Shown here piece by piece: positions 9,126 through 18,720 of a DNA stretch of 64,000 nt. A program made the translations under genes and the position numbers. The notes under the pieces are model-generated. The model was not told the origin of the DNA. It was given only the letters and a program-made list of their open reading frames with translations, and ran no database searches. This DNA is from Desulfonatronovibrio sp. (GTDB taxonomy: Bacteria > Desulfobacterota > Desulfovibrionia > Desulfovibrionales > Desulfonatronovibrionaceae): positions 1 to 64,000 of the forward strand of contig PXDF01000063.1 of assembly GCA_003566455.1 (NCBI GenBank). The letters are read 5' to 3'. Numbering within the stretch: position 1 is the first letter of the stretch; every line of letters starts with the position of its first letter.

Positions 9126-9797
9126 TTAAAAATAAAATCTTTTGCTTTTTTTCCGCTGGATTCTGCCCAGAAAAAAACCTAACAGCGCGGTAAAGCCCAT
9201 GGCTCCGCCGCCGGCCAGAAACCAATAAAGGTTATTTTGGGAACGTAAAGTCTGATTTTCATGTTTAAGCTGTTGAAGCTGTTTTCTGTCCGCGGCCAGA
9301 GCATTGCTGGTTCGTTCCAGTTCAAGCTTTATGCCCTCAATATTGCCTGAGTCCTGCTGCAGGGTCTGGTACCTTTGAAGCAGGTTTTCATGTTCTTCCC
9401 GCATCTGCAGCAATTGGGATTTGAGATCAGAATTTTCCTGATCCAGGACCGCGGCTTTCTGCTCGTTGCTTTTTGCTCTGTCCTGCAGTTCATCTGTTTT
9501 TTTTTCAAGCTGCTGAACAAGCAGGGCTCTTGGTGTTCTCTGCATGACATACTGTTTAAGAACCCAGCCCTCTTTTCCGTCGTGAGTACGTATCTGGAAC
9601 CAGTCCGAGGATTCACCCAGTATATTCAGGGCGGTGCCTGAGGGAAGCATGCTGATTACCCTGTGCTGCAGACTTGGACCGGTACGCATGGTGATTTCGA
9701 ATTCATCCGCGACATATCGCGTCTCAGCCTTGACCCATCCAGTCATGAGCGACAAAGTCAACAGAATCAGGAAAATTATTCTGACAGGCATTTGCAT
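9126..9797 (-). CDS. SH3-domain protein with coiled coil and C-terminal TM (YgiM/TIGR04211-like)
   Basis: Signal peptide; RTGPSLQHRVISMLPSGTALNILGESSDWFQIRTHDGKEGWVLKQYV; coiled coil; GFTALLGFFLGRIQRKKSKRFYF. Confidence 0.82.
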   Translation of the reverse strand: MQMPVRIIFLILLTLSLMTGWVKAETRYVADEFEITMRTGPSLQHRVISMLPSGTALNILGESSDWFQIRTHDGKEGWVLKQYVMQRTPRALLVQQLEKKTDELQDRAKSNEQKAAVLDQENSDLKSQLLQMREEHENLLQRYQTLQQDSGNIEGIKLELERTSNALAADRKQLQQLKHENQTLRSQNNLYWFLAGGGAMGFTALLGFFLGRIQRKKSKRFYF

Positions 9798-10115
9798 GAA
9801 CCTTTTGATATATTTTGTTCAATCTTTTATTTTTTATCAAGATTTGTCAACTTAGGCATTCACAGCGCTGATATATTGTTCTGAATCAGGTTTGCCTGTT
9901 GTGTGATTCAGTATTAAGCTTGCCGCTCACGCGGTTGAGTATTTTAATTCTGCATCACGGAATTTATTCACGCCAGTATCAATGGAGTATCATAAGCGTA
10001 TTATGGTTAAGATCCCGCAGTTCTGGCGGGTCTCAGCAAATTGACACTTACTGACTACCGATTGTTTTTTATACGGATTATACCGGCAAATTAAAAACCA
10101 GGAAGGAGCTATTTC

Positions 10116-11027
10116 ATGTCCAAAAACACTCAAAAGAAAATATTCCCATCCGCCCATGAAGACGCCGCGGCCTCGCGACGCGCGGTGTCCACCAGGCAAA
10201 CCGAATCCCCTGCCTACCGTCTGGCGTTTTTGGACGATGATTTTATTTTACAGGAAGAATTGCGACCTGTCCGGCTGCAATTGGAACTGCTCAAACCGGA
10301 GCTTTTGATGCAGAAGAATAATATCGAATCAACAGTGGTCATATTCGGCAGCGCCCGTTTTCTGGACAGAAAGACCGCGCAGGAACACCTGGATAGAATT
10401 CAAAAAATGGCTGATAAAAAACCCGGTCCATCCATGGAAATAAGCCTGTCCAAGGCCCGCCGCGCGGTGGCCAGCAGCAGATATTATGAAGAGGCCCGTA
10501 AACTTGCAGCGATTATTTCCAGGCGTTGTCAGACTGGGGACAAGAACACACACGTGATAATCACCGGCGGCGGCCCGGGCATAATGGAGGCGGCCAACAG
10601 AGGAGCGGATGAGACAATGGCCAAGAGTATAGGCTTAAATATTGTCCTGCCGCATGAACAGGCGCCCAATACCTACATAACCCCGGAATTATGCTTTCAG
10701 TTTCACTATTTCGCCATACGCAAGATGCACTTTCTGATCCGGGCCAGAGCTCTGGTTGCTTTTCCAGGTGGATTCGGCACTCTGGACGAACTTTTTGAGG
10801 CCCTTACCCTTATTCAGACTCAAAGAATCAAACCCATGCCGGTGCTGCTGTTCGGCAGGGAATTCTGGCACAGAATAGTCAACTTTGAGGCTTTGGTAGA
10901 GGAGGGAACAATCTCAGCGGATGATCTGAATCTTTTTAACTATGTTGAGACCGCGGAAGAAGCCTGGGAGCATATTGCCAGGTTTAATGATCTTGGCGAA
11001 CCGCTGAAAAATCAGCAGTCCCTTTAA
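10116..11027 (+). CDS. LOG family (TIGR00730-like) Rossmann-fold protein
   Basis: VIFGSARF, VIITGGGPGIMEAANRGA, VAFPGGFGTLDELFEALTLIQT. Confidence 0.88.
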   Translation: MSKNTQKKIFPSAHEDAAASRRAVSTRQTESPAYRLAFLDDDFILQEELRPVRLQLELLKPELLMQKNNIESTVVIFGSARFLDRKTAQEHLDRIQKMADKKPGPSMEISLSKARRAVASSRYYEEARKLAAIISRRCQTGDKNTHVIITGGGPGIMEAANRGADETMAKSIGLNIVLPHEQAPNTYITPELCFQFHYFAIRKMHFLIRARALVAFPGGFGTLDELFEALTLIQTQRIKPMPVLLFGREFWHRIVNFEALVEEGTISADDLNLFNYVETAEEAWEHIARFNDLGEPLKNQQSL

Positions 11028-11054
11028 TGGAGAGGCTTTTTTTAGTCACGTGAC

Positions 11055-12668
11055 TTAAGGGTTCTGGTCCTGGGGTAATCTTTCTGACTGTCTCTTTGCC
11101 TGATCATTTCCAAGGTAATGGCAGATCCTCCAGACGTGATAACTAATCCGGTCAAGCCAGCGCATGGCGTCCAGAAATTCAAGCGCCAGAGATGGTTCCC
11201 ACCTTCCGTCCACTGTCTGGTTAATGATAAGGGGCCGGTCATGTCTTCGCAGCTCAGCAAGCTCTTTTGCTTTTTTTTCAACTCGCGCCGGCCAGTCTCC
11301 ATGTTCGGCCCCCTCTAATCCTGATATGCCCAGCTCCAGCAGTTCTCTGGCAATTGTGACAGCAGGTCTGAGGCTGTCCCTGGAAAGCATCTGCCTGACA
11401 CTCTCTGGAGGATAAAAATGAGTTGTCAGCCTCATTAAATGGTCCAGGGCATGCACCTGATCCACCCTTGTAATGGAAAGAGGTTCCTCCTGGGAACCAG
11501 TAGGAATTCTGGCAAAAAAAGCCTGGGTTTCATCCAGGGCGGCCTGAACTTTGGGCACTGAATACTTGATATTATAATGTCTGTTAATAATAACCGACCT
11601 GAGGCCTTCCAAAAGCACAAGGGCAACTTGATTCAGAACCCGCCTGGTGGTTTCCAGGGCAACAAAGGGAACATTCAGCACAGAATTATCAAGATGACGG
11701 GTCAGAGTGGGTTCTTTATCAGGAAGAAGTCTCTCGATGAACCTGGCAAAGTTTTCAGCAAAGGGCAGAAAAACAGTCACGCCCACAGCGATAAAAAAAG
11801 TGTGAAACGCTGCCAGACTTACAGCTCCCGGGACAAGACCCAGATGCTTCTGCATCAGCTGGATTGCCCACAAAAGAACCGGCAGAAATATTACAGCAAT
11901 AAGCCCGGTGGTCAGGTTAAAAAGCACATGGGCCATTGCGGTTCGTTTAGCCGGAACACTCGCTCCTATGGCGGCCAGGGCGCCAGTCACTGTTGTACCC
12001 ACAGCCGCTCCAATCACCAGGGAAGCAGCCTGATCAAAATTCACGGCACCTGTGTGCAGGGCGGTCAGGGTTGTGGCTACGGCAGCGCTTGAAGACTGCA
12101 TAACCACGGTCATCATTATTCCAATGGACATGGCCAGTAGATGTCCCCATAAGCCAATGGACGGAAGCTGGCCCAGATTGAACAGTCCTGATATTCCCCT
12201 CATTCCTTCCTGCAGAGATTCAATGCCCACAAAAATCAGTCCAAATCCGGCAATGGCCAGTCCAAAGGATTTCCATCTGCCATGAGCCAGCAATTTGAAA
12301 AACGCTCCGATGCCCACAAGGGGCAGGGCGTAAAACCCGACACTTACTTTCAACCCCAGAACAGAAACTATCCAGCCTGTGCCTGTTGTGCCAAAGCTGG
12401 CCCCAAGCACGACACCTACGGCCTGGGGAAAGGTCAGCAGCCCGGCACTGACGAATCCGATAACAGTAACGGTTGTGGCACTGGATGACTGGACCATCAG
12501 CGTGACCAGGCTTCCTGATCCAAAAGCCTTGAGAGGCGTTCCAGTGAATCTCATCAAAGCCCTTTTCAGGGCCTGGCCGGCAAAGGATTTGAGACCGTCT
12601 GTCAGAAGGATCATTCCCAGCACGAACAGTCCAATGCCGCCAAACAGCTTAAAGAACATCGCAACCAT
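11055..12668 (-). CDS. Na+/phosphate cotransporter family protein
   Basis: GGIGLFVLGMILLTDGLKSFAG; duplicated VQSSSATTVTVIGFVSAG / MQSSSAAVATTLTALH; PhoU-like C-terminal part. Confidence 0.92.
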   Translation of the reverse strand: MVAMFFKLFGGIGLFVLGMILLTDGLKSFAGQALKRALMRFTGTPLKAFGSGSLVTLMVQSSSATTVTVIGFVSAGLLTFPQAVGVVLGASFGTTGTGWIVSVLGLKVSVGFYALPLVGIGAFFKLLAHGRWKSFGLAIAGFGLIFVGIESLQEGMRGISGLFNLGQLPSIGLWGHLLAMSIGIMMTVVMQSSSAAVATTLTALHTGAVNFDQAASLVIGAAVGTTVTGALAAIGASVPAKRTAMAHVLFNLTTGLIAVIFLPVLLWAIQLMQKHLGLVPGAVSLAAFHTFFIAVGVTVFLPFAENFARFIERLLPDKEPTLTRHLDNSVLNVPFVALETTRRVLNQVALVLLEGLRSVIINRHYNIKYSVPKVQAALDETQAFFARIPTGSQEEPLSITRVDQVHALDHLMRLTTHFYPPESVRQMLSRDSLRPAVTIARELLELGISGLEGAEHGDWPARVEKKAKELAELRRHDRPLIINQTVDGRWEPSLALEFLDAMRWLDRISYHVWRICHYLGNDQAKRQSERLPQDQNP

Positions 12669-13031
12669 GGTATATTGTTTTGGTGATTACCTGTGCAGGA
12701 AGGTTAATTTTTCTGGCAAAGATCGCCAGTATGTTGGATTTCCCGATAAAATTCCGGCCGATTTTTTTACCTGAGCAAAGCTTCTGCCTGTCCTGGATGA
12801 GCTGATATAAAGGATATATCATTGGGATTCAAGGCCGGCTTTTTAAGGCGATCATGGTCCAATAGCGAAGCTGAAAATTACTTCAATTCTGGAACTGCTT
12901 GTATTAAAAAGTAGCAGCTTCTCAAATGGCAATTCATGGAATGATGTTTTTTGGTCCAGCCATGAAAAGTGATCAGCTTACAGGGGCTGGATTTCCAGCA
13001 AATAATTAATGCCTGGGAGGTATAAGTCAGT

Positions 13032-13838
13032 ATGACCGCGGGTCTGATTTTTGACCATTTCCTGAAAAAAGTATGCCCGCCACTGGATCTTGACTGGCGC
13101 AAATACAGGCGCGCCAGCCAGCGTAAGGTGCTTGCCCGGATCCAGGAGCTCGGGCTGACCGGTTTTTCCGATTATGTCCGCTATCTGGAAATGAACCAAG
13201 AGGAAGCAGATGCCCTGCCCAATCTTCTTAATGTCACTGTGAGCCGATTTTTTCGGGAAAAAGCCCTCTGGGATTACCTGGGGAGCACTATCCTTCCAGG
13301 AATTTTATGCCGGATTGGGTCGTCCAGGCCTTTGCGCGTGTCAAGCATTGGGTCCTGCAACGGTGAGGAGCCATATTCCATGGCCTTGCTCTGGAAGTCC
13401 ATGCTCCAGCCGGCTTTTCCCGGCCTGGAGTTAATCATAACCGGACTGGAACTGGATCAATCCTGTCTGAAAAGGGCGGCCAAGGGCTTTTATTCCGGCA
13501 AGACACTGCGTGAGGTAGATCCTGGCCTCCTTTCTGCCTGGTTTGTTCGTGAGTCAGGCGGTTATCGCCTGAAAGCAGAAGTTCGCCGGATGGTTCAATT
13601 TAAGAAGTTCGATCTTTTGAAAAATAGACTTCCCCGGGATCAGGACCTGGTTTTCTGCAGATATCTGGTTTTCACCTATTTTCACGGCCAGCGCCGCTTG
13701 AACATGACAAAAAAAATTATATCTGCCCTGAATCAGAAAGGGATACTGGTTCTGGGTCAGAAAGAAGAGCCTGAATTTCCGGAAAAATATCTCCTGACCC
13801 CGGTCAGCCAGGCCTTTAAAGTTTACCAGCCTGAATGA
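13032..13838 (+). CDS. CheR-type SAM-dependent methyltransferase (solitary)
   Basis: YRRASQRKVLARIQELGLTGFSDYVRYL...LLNVTVSRFFRE, SIGSCNGEEPYSMALL, LVFCRYLVFTYF. Confidence 0.8.
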   Translation: MTAGLIFDHFLKKVCPPLDLDWRKYRRASQRKVLARIQELGLTGFSDYVRYLEMNQEEADALPNLLNVTVSRFFREKALWDYLGSTILPGILCRIGSSRPLRVSSIGSCNGEEPYSMALLWKSMLQPAFPGLELIITGLELDQSCLKRAAKGFYSGKTLREVDPGLLSAWFVRESGGYRLKAEVRRMVQFKKFDLLKNRLPRDQDLVFCRYLVFTYFHGQRRLNMTKKIISALNQKGILVLGQKEEPEFPEKYLLTPVSQAFKVYQPE

Positions 13839-13951
13839 ATATAAATAGCTGCCGTATGCTCTACAGCGGTTTATTTGCAATGGCATAAGCATTGCCTGAA
13901 TAAATTCACCTGGCTTGCAGAGAATAAAAGGAAAAATTCAGCTTCTGAAAA

Positions 13952-14350
13952 TTATCGAATAGCTATTCTTTTCCCGAAAAGATTCAAGGTGATAACCAGT
14001 ATTAATGCCACCAGCAGAGCTGCTATGATTATCCCCTTGTCACCGCCGCCCAGTTCATCAGAAAGAGATGCCAGCTGGTGCAGCTGTTTATCGTCCAAAG
14101 TATTCATCCTGTCCATAATCTCTGCCTGGTCAAGACCAAAATCAGCCAGTCTCTGAGCCACCACCTTGTGTTCCAGGGCCTGTCTTAAGGACTCGATCTG
14201 CTGGGCGCGCTCTGAGATTTGCTCGCCAGTGGAAAGACGGCTTTCAATGAGTGAGGCTTCTCCGGTAGAGGGCAGCAGGGCCACAAAAAAGTAAAACGCC
14301 AGGATTAACCTGCAAAGCCTTTTGTCCAGCAGAATTCTCTTAAGTACCAT
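13952..14350 (-). CDS. PA2779-family small membrane protein
   Basis: N-terminal hydrophobic segment, LADFGLDQAEIMDRMNTLDDKQLHQLASLSDELGGGDKGIIIAALLVALILVITLNL. Confidence 0.65.
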   Translation of the reverse strand: MVLKRILLDKRLCRLILAFYFFVALLPSTGEASLIESRLSTGEQISERAQQIESLRQALEHKVVAQRLADFGLDQAEIMDRMNTLDDKQLHQLASLSDELGGGDKGIIIAALLVALILVITLNLFGKRIAIR

Positions 14351-14778
14351 TTGATTAACCTCCCATGATTAATTAGTTGTCAGGAAAAAATATTGGATCA
14401 TGACTTGAACAAAGGTTTTTTTTGAGCGTTTATCAGGATAACCTCAGCCGGATTTTTATCTATGTCCGGTACATAATCTCTTTAGAAAATTTTCACGATT
14501 CACTCTTGATTTATGTTTCACTTAAATATTATAAAATATCTGATTATAGACAGTCAAGATTCGGTTTTTGAATAATTCAGGTTGAGATGTAATTTGTGAC
14601 AACTATATGATTAGTTGAGATGAGGTTTGACGTTTAAGGTCAGGGCATGAACTTTTACCGAAACAGGAAGCAAATGCTTAAAAAGACCGTCCTCTTTACT
14701 GTGGGGGGCTTTTTTATGCCAGCAAGGATCAGGCAAGGTTCAAGATCAGTTTAGGATTACGCTAAGGATTGTTTTTTG

Positions 14779-14812
14779 CAAAAAAATTGGGTTACGATTT
14801 TAGCCGTAACCC
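14779..14812 (-). terminator. Rho-independent terminator after tRNA-fMet
   Basis: Perfect 8-bp stem GGGTTACG/CGTAACCC, T-run on the minus strand. Confidence 0.8.
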
Positions 14813-14823
14813 TTTGATTTTAT

Positions 14824-14900
<77 letters not shown>

Positions 14901-15070
14901 TCAAGCAATTTTTATTTCTAATTACGCTTGTGATTTATGTCAATGTTTATTTTGCAGGTATTTTGAAGCCAATAAGACACAGGTATCAGCGAAAAAGCTT
15001 GAATCGCTGCCCATTGTGCCAGCTATGAGGGCTCGGGATAACTTGCCTCTCGTATTTAGTGATTCTCTTC

Positions 15071-15778
15071 CTAATCAATGCCCAGATAGGCACTCTGTAT
15101 TTTGGGATTTTCCATGAGTTCTCCTGCCGGGCCTTCCATAATAATTTTGCCTGTTTCCAGGACATAGCCTTTATGAGCTATCTGCAGGGCCATCTGGGCG
15201 TTTTGTTCCACCAGCAGAATAGTGGTTCCGCTGGAATTGATCCGGGTTATGACCTCAAAAATGTTTTCCACCACAATGGGGGCCAGTCCCAATGAGGGCT
15301 CATCCAGCAAAAGGAGTTTTGGTCTGGCCATAAGAGCCCTGGCTATGGCCAGCATCTGCTGTTCCCCCCCGGATAATGTTCCTCCAGCCTGTTTCCTTCT
15401 TTCCTTGAGGATGGGAAAGAGCTCAAAGCAATGTTCCTCATCCATCTTTATTCCTTTTCTGTCTTTCCTGAGATAGGCGCCCATGAGCAAATTTTCATAA
15501 ACAGTGAGCCTTGGAAAAATCATCCTGCCCTCAGGTACCTGAGTAATGCCCATTTTTACAATTGTATCTGTGAGGGCGGTTGTAATATCTTTATCCTGGA
15601 AGAAAATTTTCCCGGTCCTGGGTCTTGTTATGCCGCTTATGCTCATGAGAGTTGTGGATTTGCCGGCTCCGTTGGATCCGATAAGGGTTACGATCTCACC
15701 CAGGTTCACCTCCAGGCTTAACCCTTTAATGGCGTGAATGTTACCGTAATAAGTATGAATGTCCTCCAGTTTAAGCAT
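15071..15778 (-). CDS. livF: Branched-chain amino-acid ABC transporter ATP-binding protein
   Basis: MLKLEDIHTYYGNIHAIKGLSLEV, GSNGAGKSTTLMSISG, LSGGEQQMLAIARALMARPKLLLLDEPSLGLAP. Confidence 0.93.
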   Translation of the reverse strand: MLKLEDIHTYYGNIHAIKGLSLEVNLGEIVTLIGSNGAGKSTTLMSISGITRPRTGKIFFQDKDITTALTDTIVKMGITQVPEGRMIFPRLTVYENLLMGAYLRKDRKGIKMDEEHCFELFPILKERRKQAGGTLSGGEQQMLAIARALMARPKLLLLDEPSLGLAPIVVENIFEVITRINSSGTTILLVEQNAQMALQIAHKGYVLETGKIIMEGPAGELMENPKIQSAYLGID

Positions 15779-16553
15779 CTGCTGCTCCCCGGCCCAGGTA
15801 TGCCTCAATAACCTTTGGGTTCTCCCGTATCGCCCTGGGTCCCCCCTGAGCAATCATGACACCATGATCAAGAACAACCAGCCTTTTGCAAATGCCCATC
15901 ACCAGTTTCATGTCATGTTCTATGAGAATTACCGTAATTCCCAGGTCGGATATGCTGTGAATAAGCTCCACAAGAGATTTGGTTTCCTTGGGGTTCATTC
16001 CAGCGGCAGGTTCATCCAAAAGAAGCAGACTGGGATCAGTTGCCAGAGACCTGGCAATCTCCAGCTTGCGTTGAAATCCGTATGACAAGCCTCCAGCTGT
16101 TAAAAAAGCGAATTTATCCAGACCAACAAACTTCAGCCAGTTTATGGATTCATCAACAATTCTCTGCTCTTCCTCTTTTTGAGATCTGGTCCGTAAGACA
16201 GCACCGAAAAAATTGGACCTGGTCCTGCAGTGTCTTCCAATGCGCACATTGTCCAGCACTGTAAGGGCAGAAAAAAGACGGACATTCTGAAATGTTCTGG
16301 CTACTCCAAGGTAGGTCATTTTTTCAGGTTTATAGCCGTTGATGCGGATTTTTCTGTTTCCTGTTTCAAAAAGCATATCTCCGCTGGTAGGCTTGAGAAC
16401 CCCTGAAATGCAGTTGAACATGGTGCTTTTGCCTGCGCCGTTGGGACCAATGAGGCCCAGGATTTCGCCTTTGACAACATTGAAGCTGATGTCTGCCAGA
16501 GCCATCAGACCTCCAAAACGCATGTTAATACCTACAATATCCAGGATATTCAT
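15771..16553 (-). CDS. livG: Branched-chain amino-acid ABC transporter ATP-binding protein
   Basis: GINMRFGGLMALADISFNV, GPNGAGKSTMFNCISG, DEPAAGMNPKET, position next to livF/livM. Confidence 0.93.
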   Translation of the reverse strand: MNILDIVGINMRFGGLMALADISFNVVKGEILGLIGPNGAGKSTMFNCISGVLKPTSGDMLFETGNRKIRINGYKPEKMTYLGVARTFQNVRLFSALTVLDNVRIGRHCRTRSNFFGAVLRTRSQKEEEQRIVDESINWLKFVGLDKFAFLTAGGLSYGFQRKLEIARSLATDPSLLLLDEPAAGMNPKETKSLVELIHSISDLGITVILIEHDMKLVMGICKRLVVLDHGVMIAQGGPRAIRENPKVIEAYLGRGAADA

Positions 16554-16557
16554 AGTA

Positions 16558-17598
16558 TCAGGAAGAACCAAGTTCCTTTTTCAACTTGATGAGAATGGGG
16601 TTTTTTTGAGATTGAGTTGCTATGCTGGGAAAAAATCCCATGGGTCTAAAACGCATCATGAGCACCATGATCAGGCCGTATGCCAGAAATCTTGTTTCCG
16701 TGGGCAGATTCAATGCTGGAAGAATTATTCTGAGAACTTCTCCCAGGGCAATGAGTATAGCTGCTCCTACAAGACTTCCCTTAAAATTGCCAAGTCCCCC
16801 CAGAACAACCATGCACAGTATGAGAAATGATTCCCAGAACTTGAACATGTCAGGTGACAAAAACATGGTCCATCTGGCCAGAAACGCGCCAGCCACAGCA
16901 CCAATGGCTGCTGAAATGGCAAAGCCGATCACCTTGTATGTAAGGAGGTTAATCCCGCAACTGGACGCGGCTATTGAATCTTCCCGTATGGCAAACCATG
17001 CTCTGCCAAGACGAGAATCTTCCATTCGCCCCATTATTACATAAACCAGAGCGACCATAAACAGACCAAGATAAAAGTATGGCTGTGGTCCTATGAATTC
17101 CCAGTACCAGTCCCATTCCGGATTGATGAGAGTAGAGAACCATGAAAAATCAATAATTACCGGATCAATACCGGGAAGACCAAGAGGACCCCGGGTGAGC
17201 CAGATTTCATTGGTAAGAAAAAGAACTACCAGTTCTGAAAAACCAAAGGTGACAATGGCAAAATAGTCTCCGGTCAAACGAAGGGTGGGAGCACCGAGCA
17301 ATATTCCCCAGATAGCCCCGTTTAAAGCTGCAAGGGGTACAATAACCCAGAAGGAAAGACCAAAGTGGATGGTCAGTAGGCCGGCGGTGTAAGCTCCTAT
17401 TCCGTAAAATCCAACATAACCCAGGTCCAGGAGACCGCAAAAACCGGGGACTATATTCAGGCCCATGGCCAGAACCATGTAAACCATGATTAAAACCATG
17501 ACATGCAGAAAGTACTCATTGGCAAAGGAAAATAAAGGATAAATGAGCACAGCAGCCAGCAGTAGATACTTGAGAGCGTCTTTAAGGTTGATATTCAT
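16558..17598 (-). CDS. livM: Branched-chain amino-acid ABC transporter permease
   Basis: Multi-pass; MVYMVLAMGLNIVPGFCGLLDLGYVGFYGIGAYTAGLL, GGLGNFKGSLVGAAILI. Confidence 0.93.
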   Translation of the reverse strand: MNINLKDALKYLLLAAVLIYPLFSFANEYFLHVMVLIMVYMVLAMGLNIVPGFCGLLDLGYVGFYGIGAYTAGLLTIHFGLSFWVIVPLAALNGAIWGILLGAPTLRLTGDYFAIVTFGFSELVVLFLTNEIWLTRGPLGLPGIDPVIIDFSWFSTLINPEWDWYWEFIGPQPYFYLGLFMVALVYVIMGRMEDSRLGRAWFAIREDSIAASSCGINLLTYKVIGFAISAAIGAVAGAFLARWTMFLSPDMFKFWESFLILCMVVLGGLGNFKGSLVGAAILIALGEVLRIILPALNLPTETRFLAYGLIMVLMMRFRPMGFFPSIATQSQKNPILIKLKKELGSS

Positions 17599-17601
17599 GG
17601 A

Positions 17602-18486
17602 TCAGACCTTTTCTAGCGTTGATTTCCCCAATATGCCTGATGGCCTGAAGATAATCACAGCTATCATCACAGCATAGGCGATTCCGTCCCGGTAAAGGGA
17701 TGAAATATAACCAGCTCCCAGGGCTTCTGCTATCCCAAGTACAATGCCGCCAATCATGGCGCCGGGCACGGAGCCTATACCGCCAAGAACAGCCGCGGCA
17801 AAGGCCTTGACTCCAGCCACATAGCCCATGGTTGGATAAAGGGTGTTATAGTATATGGCCACCATTATTCCGGCAACCGCGCCCATGCTTGATCCCAGGG
17901 CAAAGGTAAAGGAAATCACTCTGTTGACGTTGATTCCCATCAGGGCCGCGCTGGTCCTGTTCTGGGAAAGGGCGCGCATGGCGGTTCCAACCCTGGTTTT
18001 ATTGATAATGAGAAAAAGTATGATCATGAGAAGAGACGCAATGCCGAAAATAAACAATTGAAGCCAGCTGATGCTGGCATCGCCCACAGTCAGGGCGGTA
18101 GTGCGCAGGAAGGGTGGCAGGGCGCTCTGGACAAAGGGCTTTGGTCTGCTGCCCCAGATGATCATGGCCAGGTTCTGAAGAAAAATAGACATACCTATGG
18201 CTGTAATCAGGGCGGCCAGCCTGGGTGACTGGCGAAGAGGCCTGTAAGCGAAAATGTCCAGGAGTACTCCGATTAGAGCGCAGCAGCCCATGGTCATGAT
18301 GATGACGATATAAATGGGCAGACCAAAAACAGTGATAAAGGTCACAGCCAGGAAAGCGGCCAGCATGAAGATTTCGCCATGGGCAAAATTGATGAGCTGA
18401 ATCACCCCGTAAACCATGGTGTAGCCCACGGCAATAAGGGCGTAGATCATGCCCAGGGTAAGTCCGTTGATAAGTTGTTGTTCGAA
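17602..18486 (-). CDS. livH: Branched-chain amino-acid ABC transporter permease (TTG start proposed)
   Basis: FEQQLINGLTLGMIYALIAVGYTMVYGVIQLINFAHGEIFMLAAF; AGGA-like RBS precedes TTG at 18486; the longer ORF reaches 18558. Confidence 0.92.
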   Translation of the reverse strand, partial: FEQQLINGLTLGMIYALIAVGYTMVYGVIQLINFAHGEIFMLAAFLAVTFITVFGLPIYIVIIMTMGCCALIGVLLDIFAYRPLRQSPRLAALITAIGMSIFLQNLAMIIWGSRPKPFVQSALPPFLRTTALTVGDASISWLQLFIFGIASLLMIILFLIINKTRVGTAMRALSQNRTSAALMGINVNRVISFTFALGSSMGAVAGIMVAIYYNTLYPTMGYVAGVKAFAAAVLGGIGSVPGAMIGGIVLGIAEALGAGYISSLYRDGIAYAVMIAVIIFRPSGILGKSTLEKV

Positions 18487-18564
18487 CAAGGGGTATTTTC
18501 CTTGGAAAATAAGTATCCAAACAGTAAGGCCGGGTATTTGTTGAGAGATCTGAAACAAAAACAG

Positions 18565-18601
18565 AACAAGGCAGCCGGACTTTTGTCCAGGCTGCCTTGT
18601 T
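18565..18601 (-). terminator. Strong stem-loop between livK and livH (attenuator/terminator or 3'-stabiliser)
   Basis: Perfect 12-bp AACAAGGCAGCC/GGCTGCCTTGTT, extended by inner GGAC-TTTT-GTCC; T-rich stretch follows on the minus strand. Confidence 0.85.
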
Positions 18602-18720
18602 TGTCAAGTCCGGTTTAACAGGTCGACATAAATACTCTTTTAAGGCAGATCTCGAATCCAGAAATAAGGATGCATCTGGTACAGGAAATAATTCAACAAC
18701 CTGTTAATATAAAATGTTTG

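Noticed and set aside
11577-12092. Plus-strand 171-aa ORF
   Set aside because: Antisense to the well-supported Na/Pi cotransporter gene; no recognisable domain.
14681-14716. AAAAAGACC...GGGGGGCTTTTTT terminator-like sequence
   Set aside because: Stem is imperfect with mismatches and no clear upstream transcript; not reported as a terminator.
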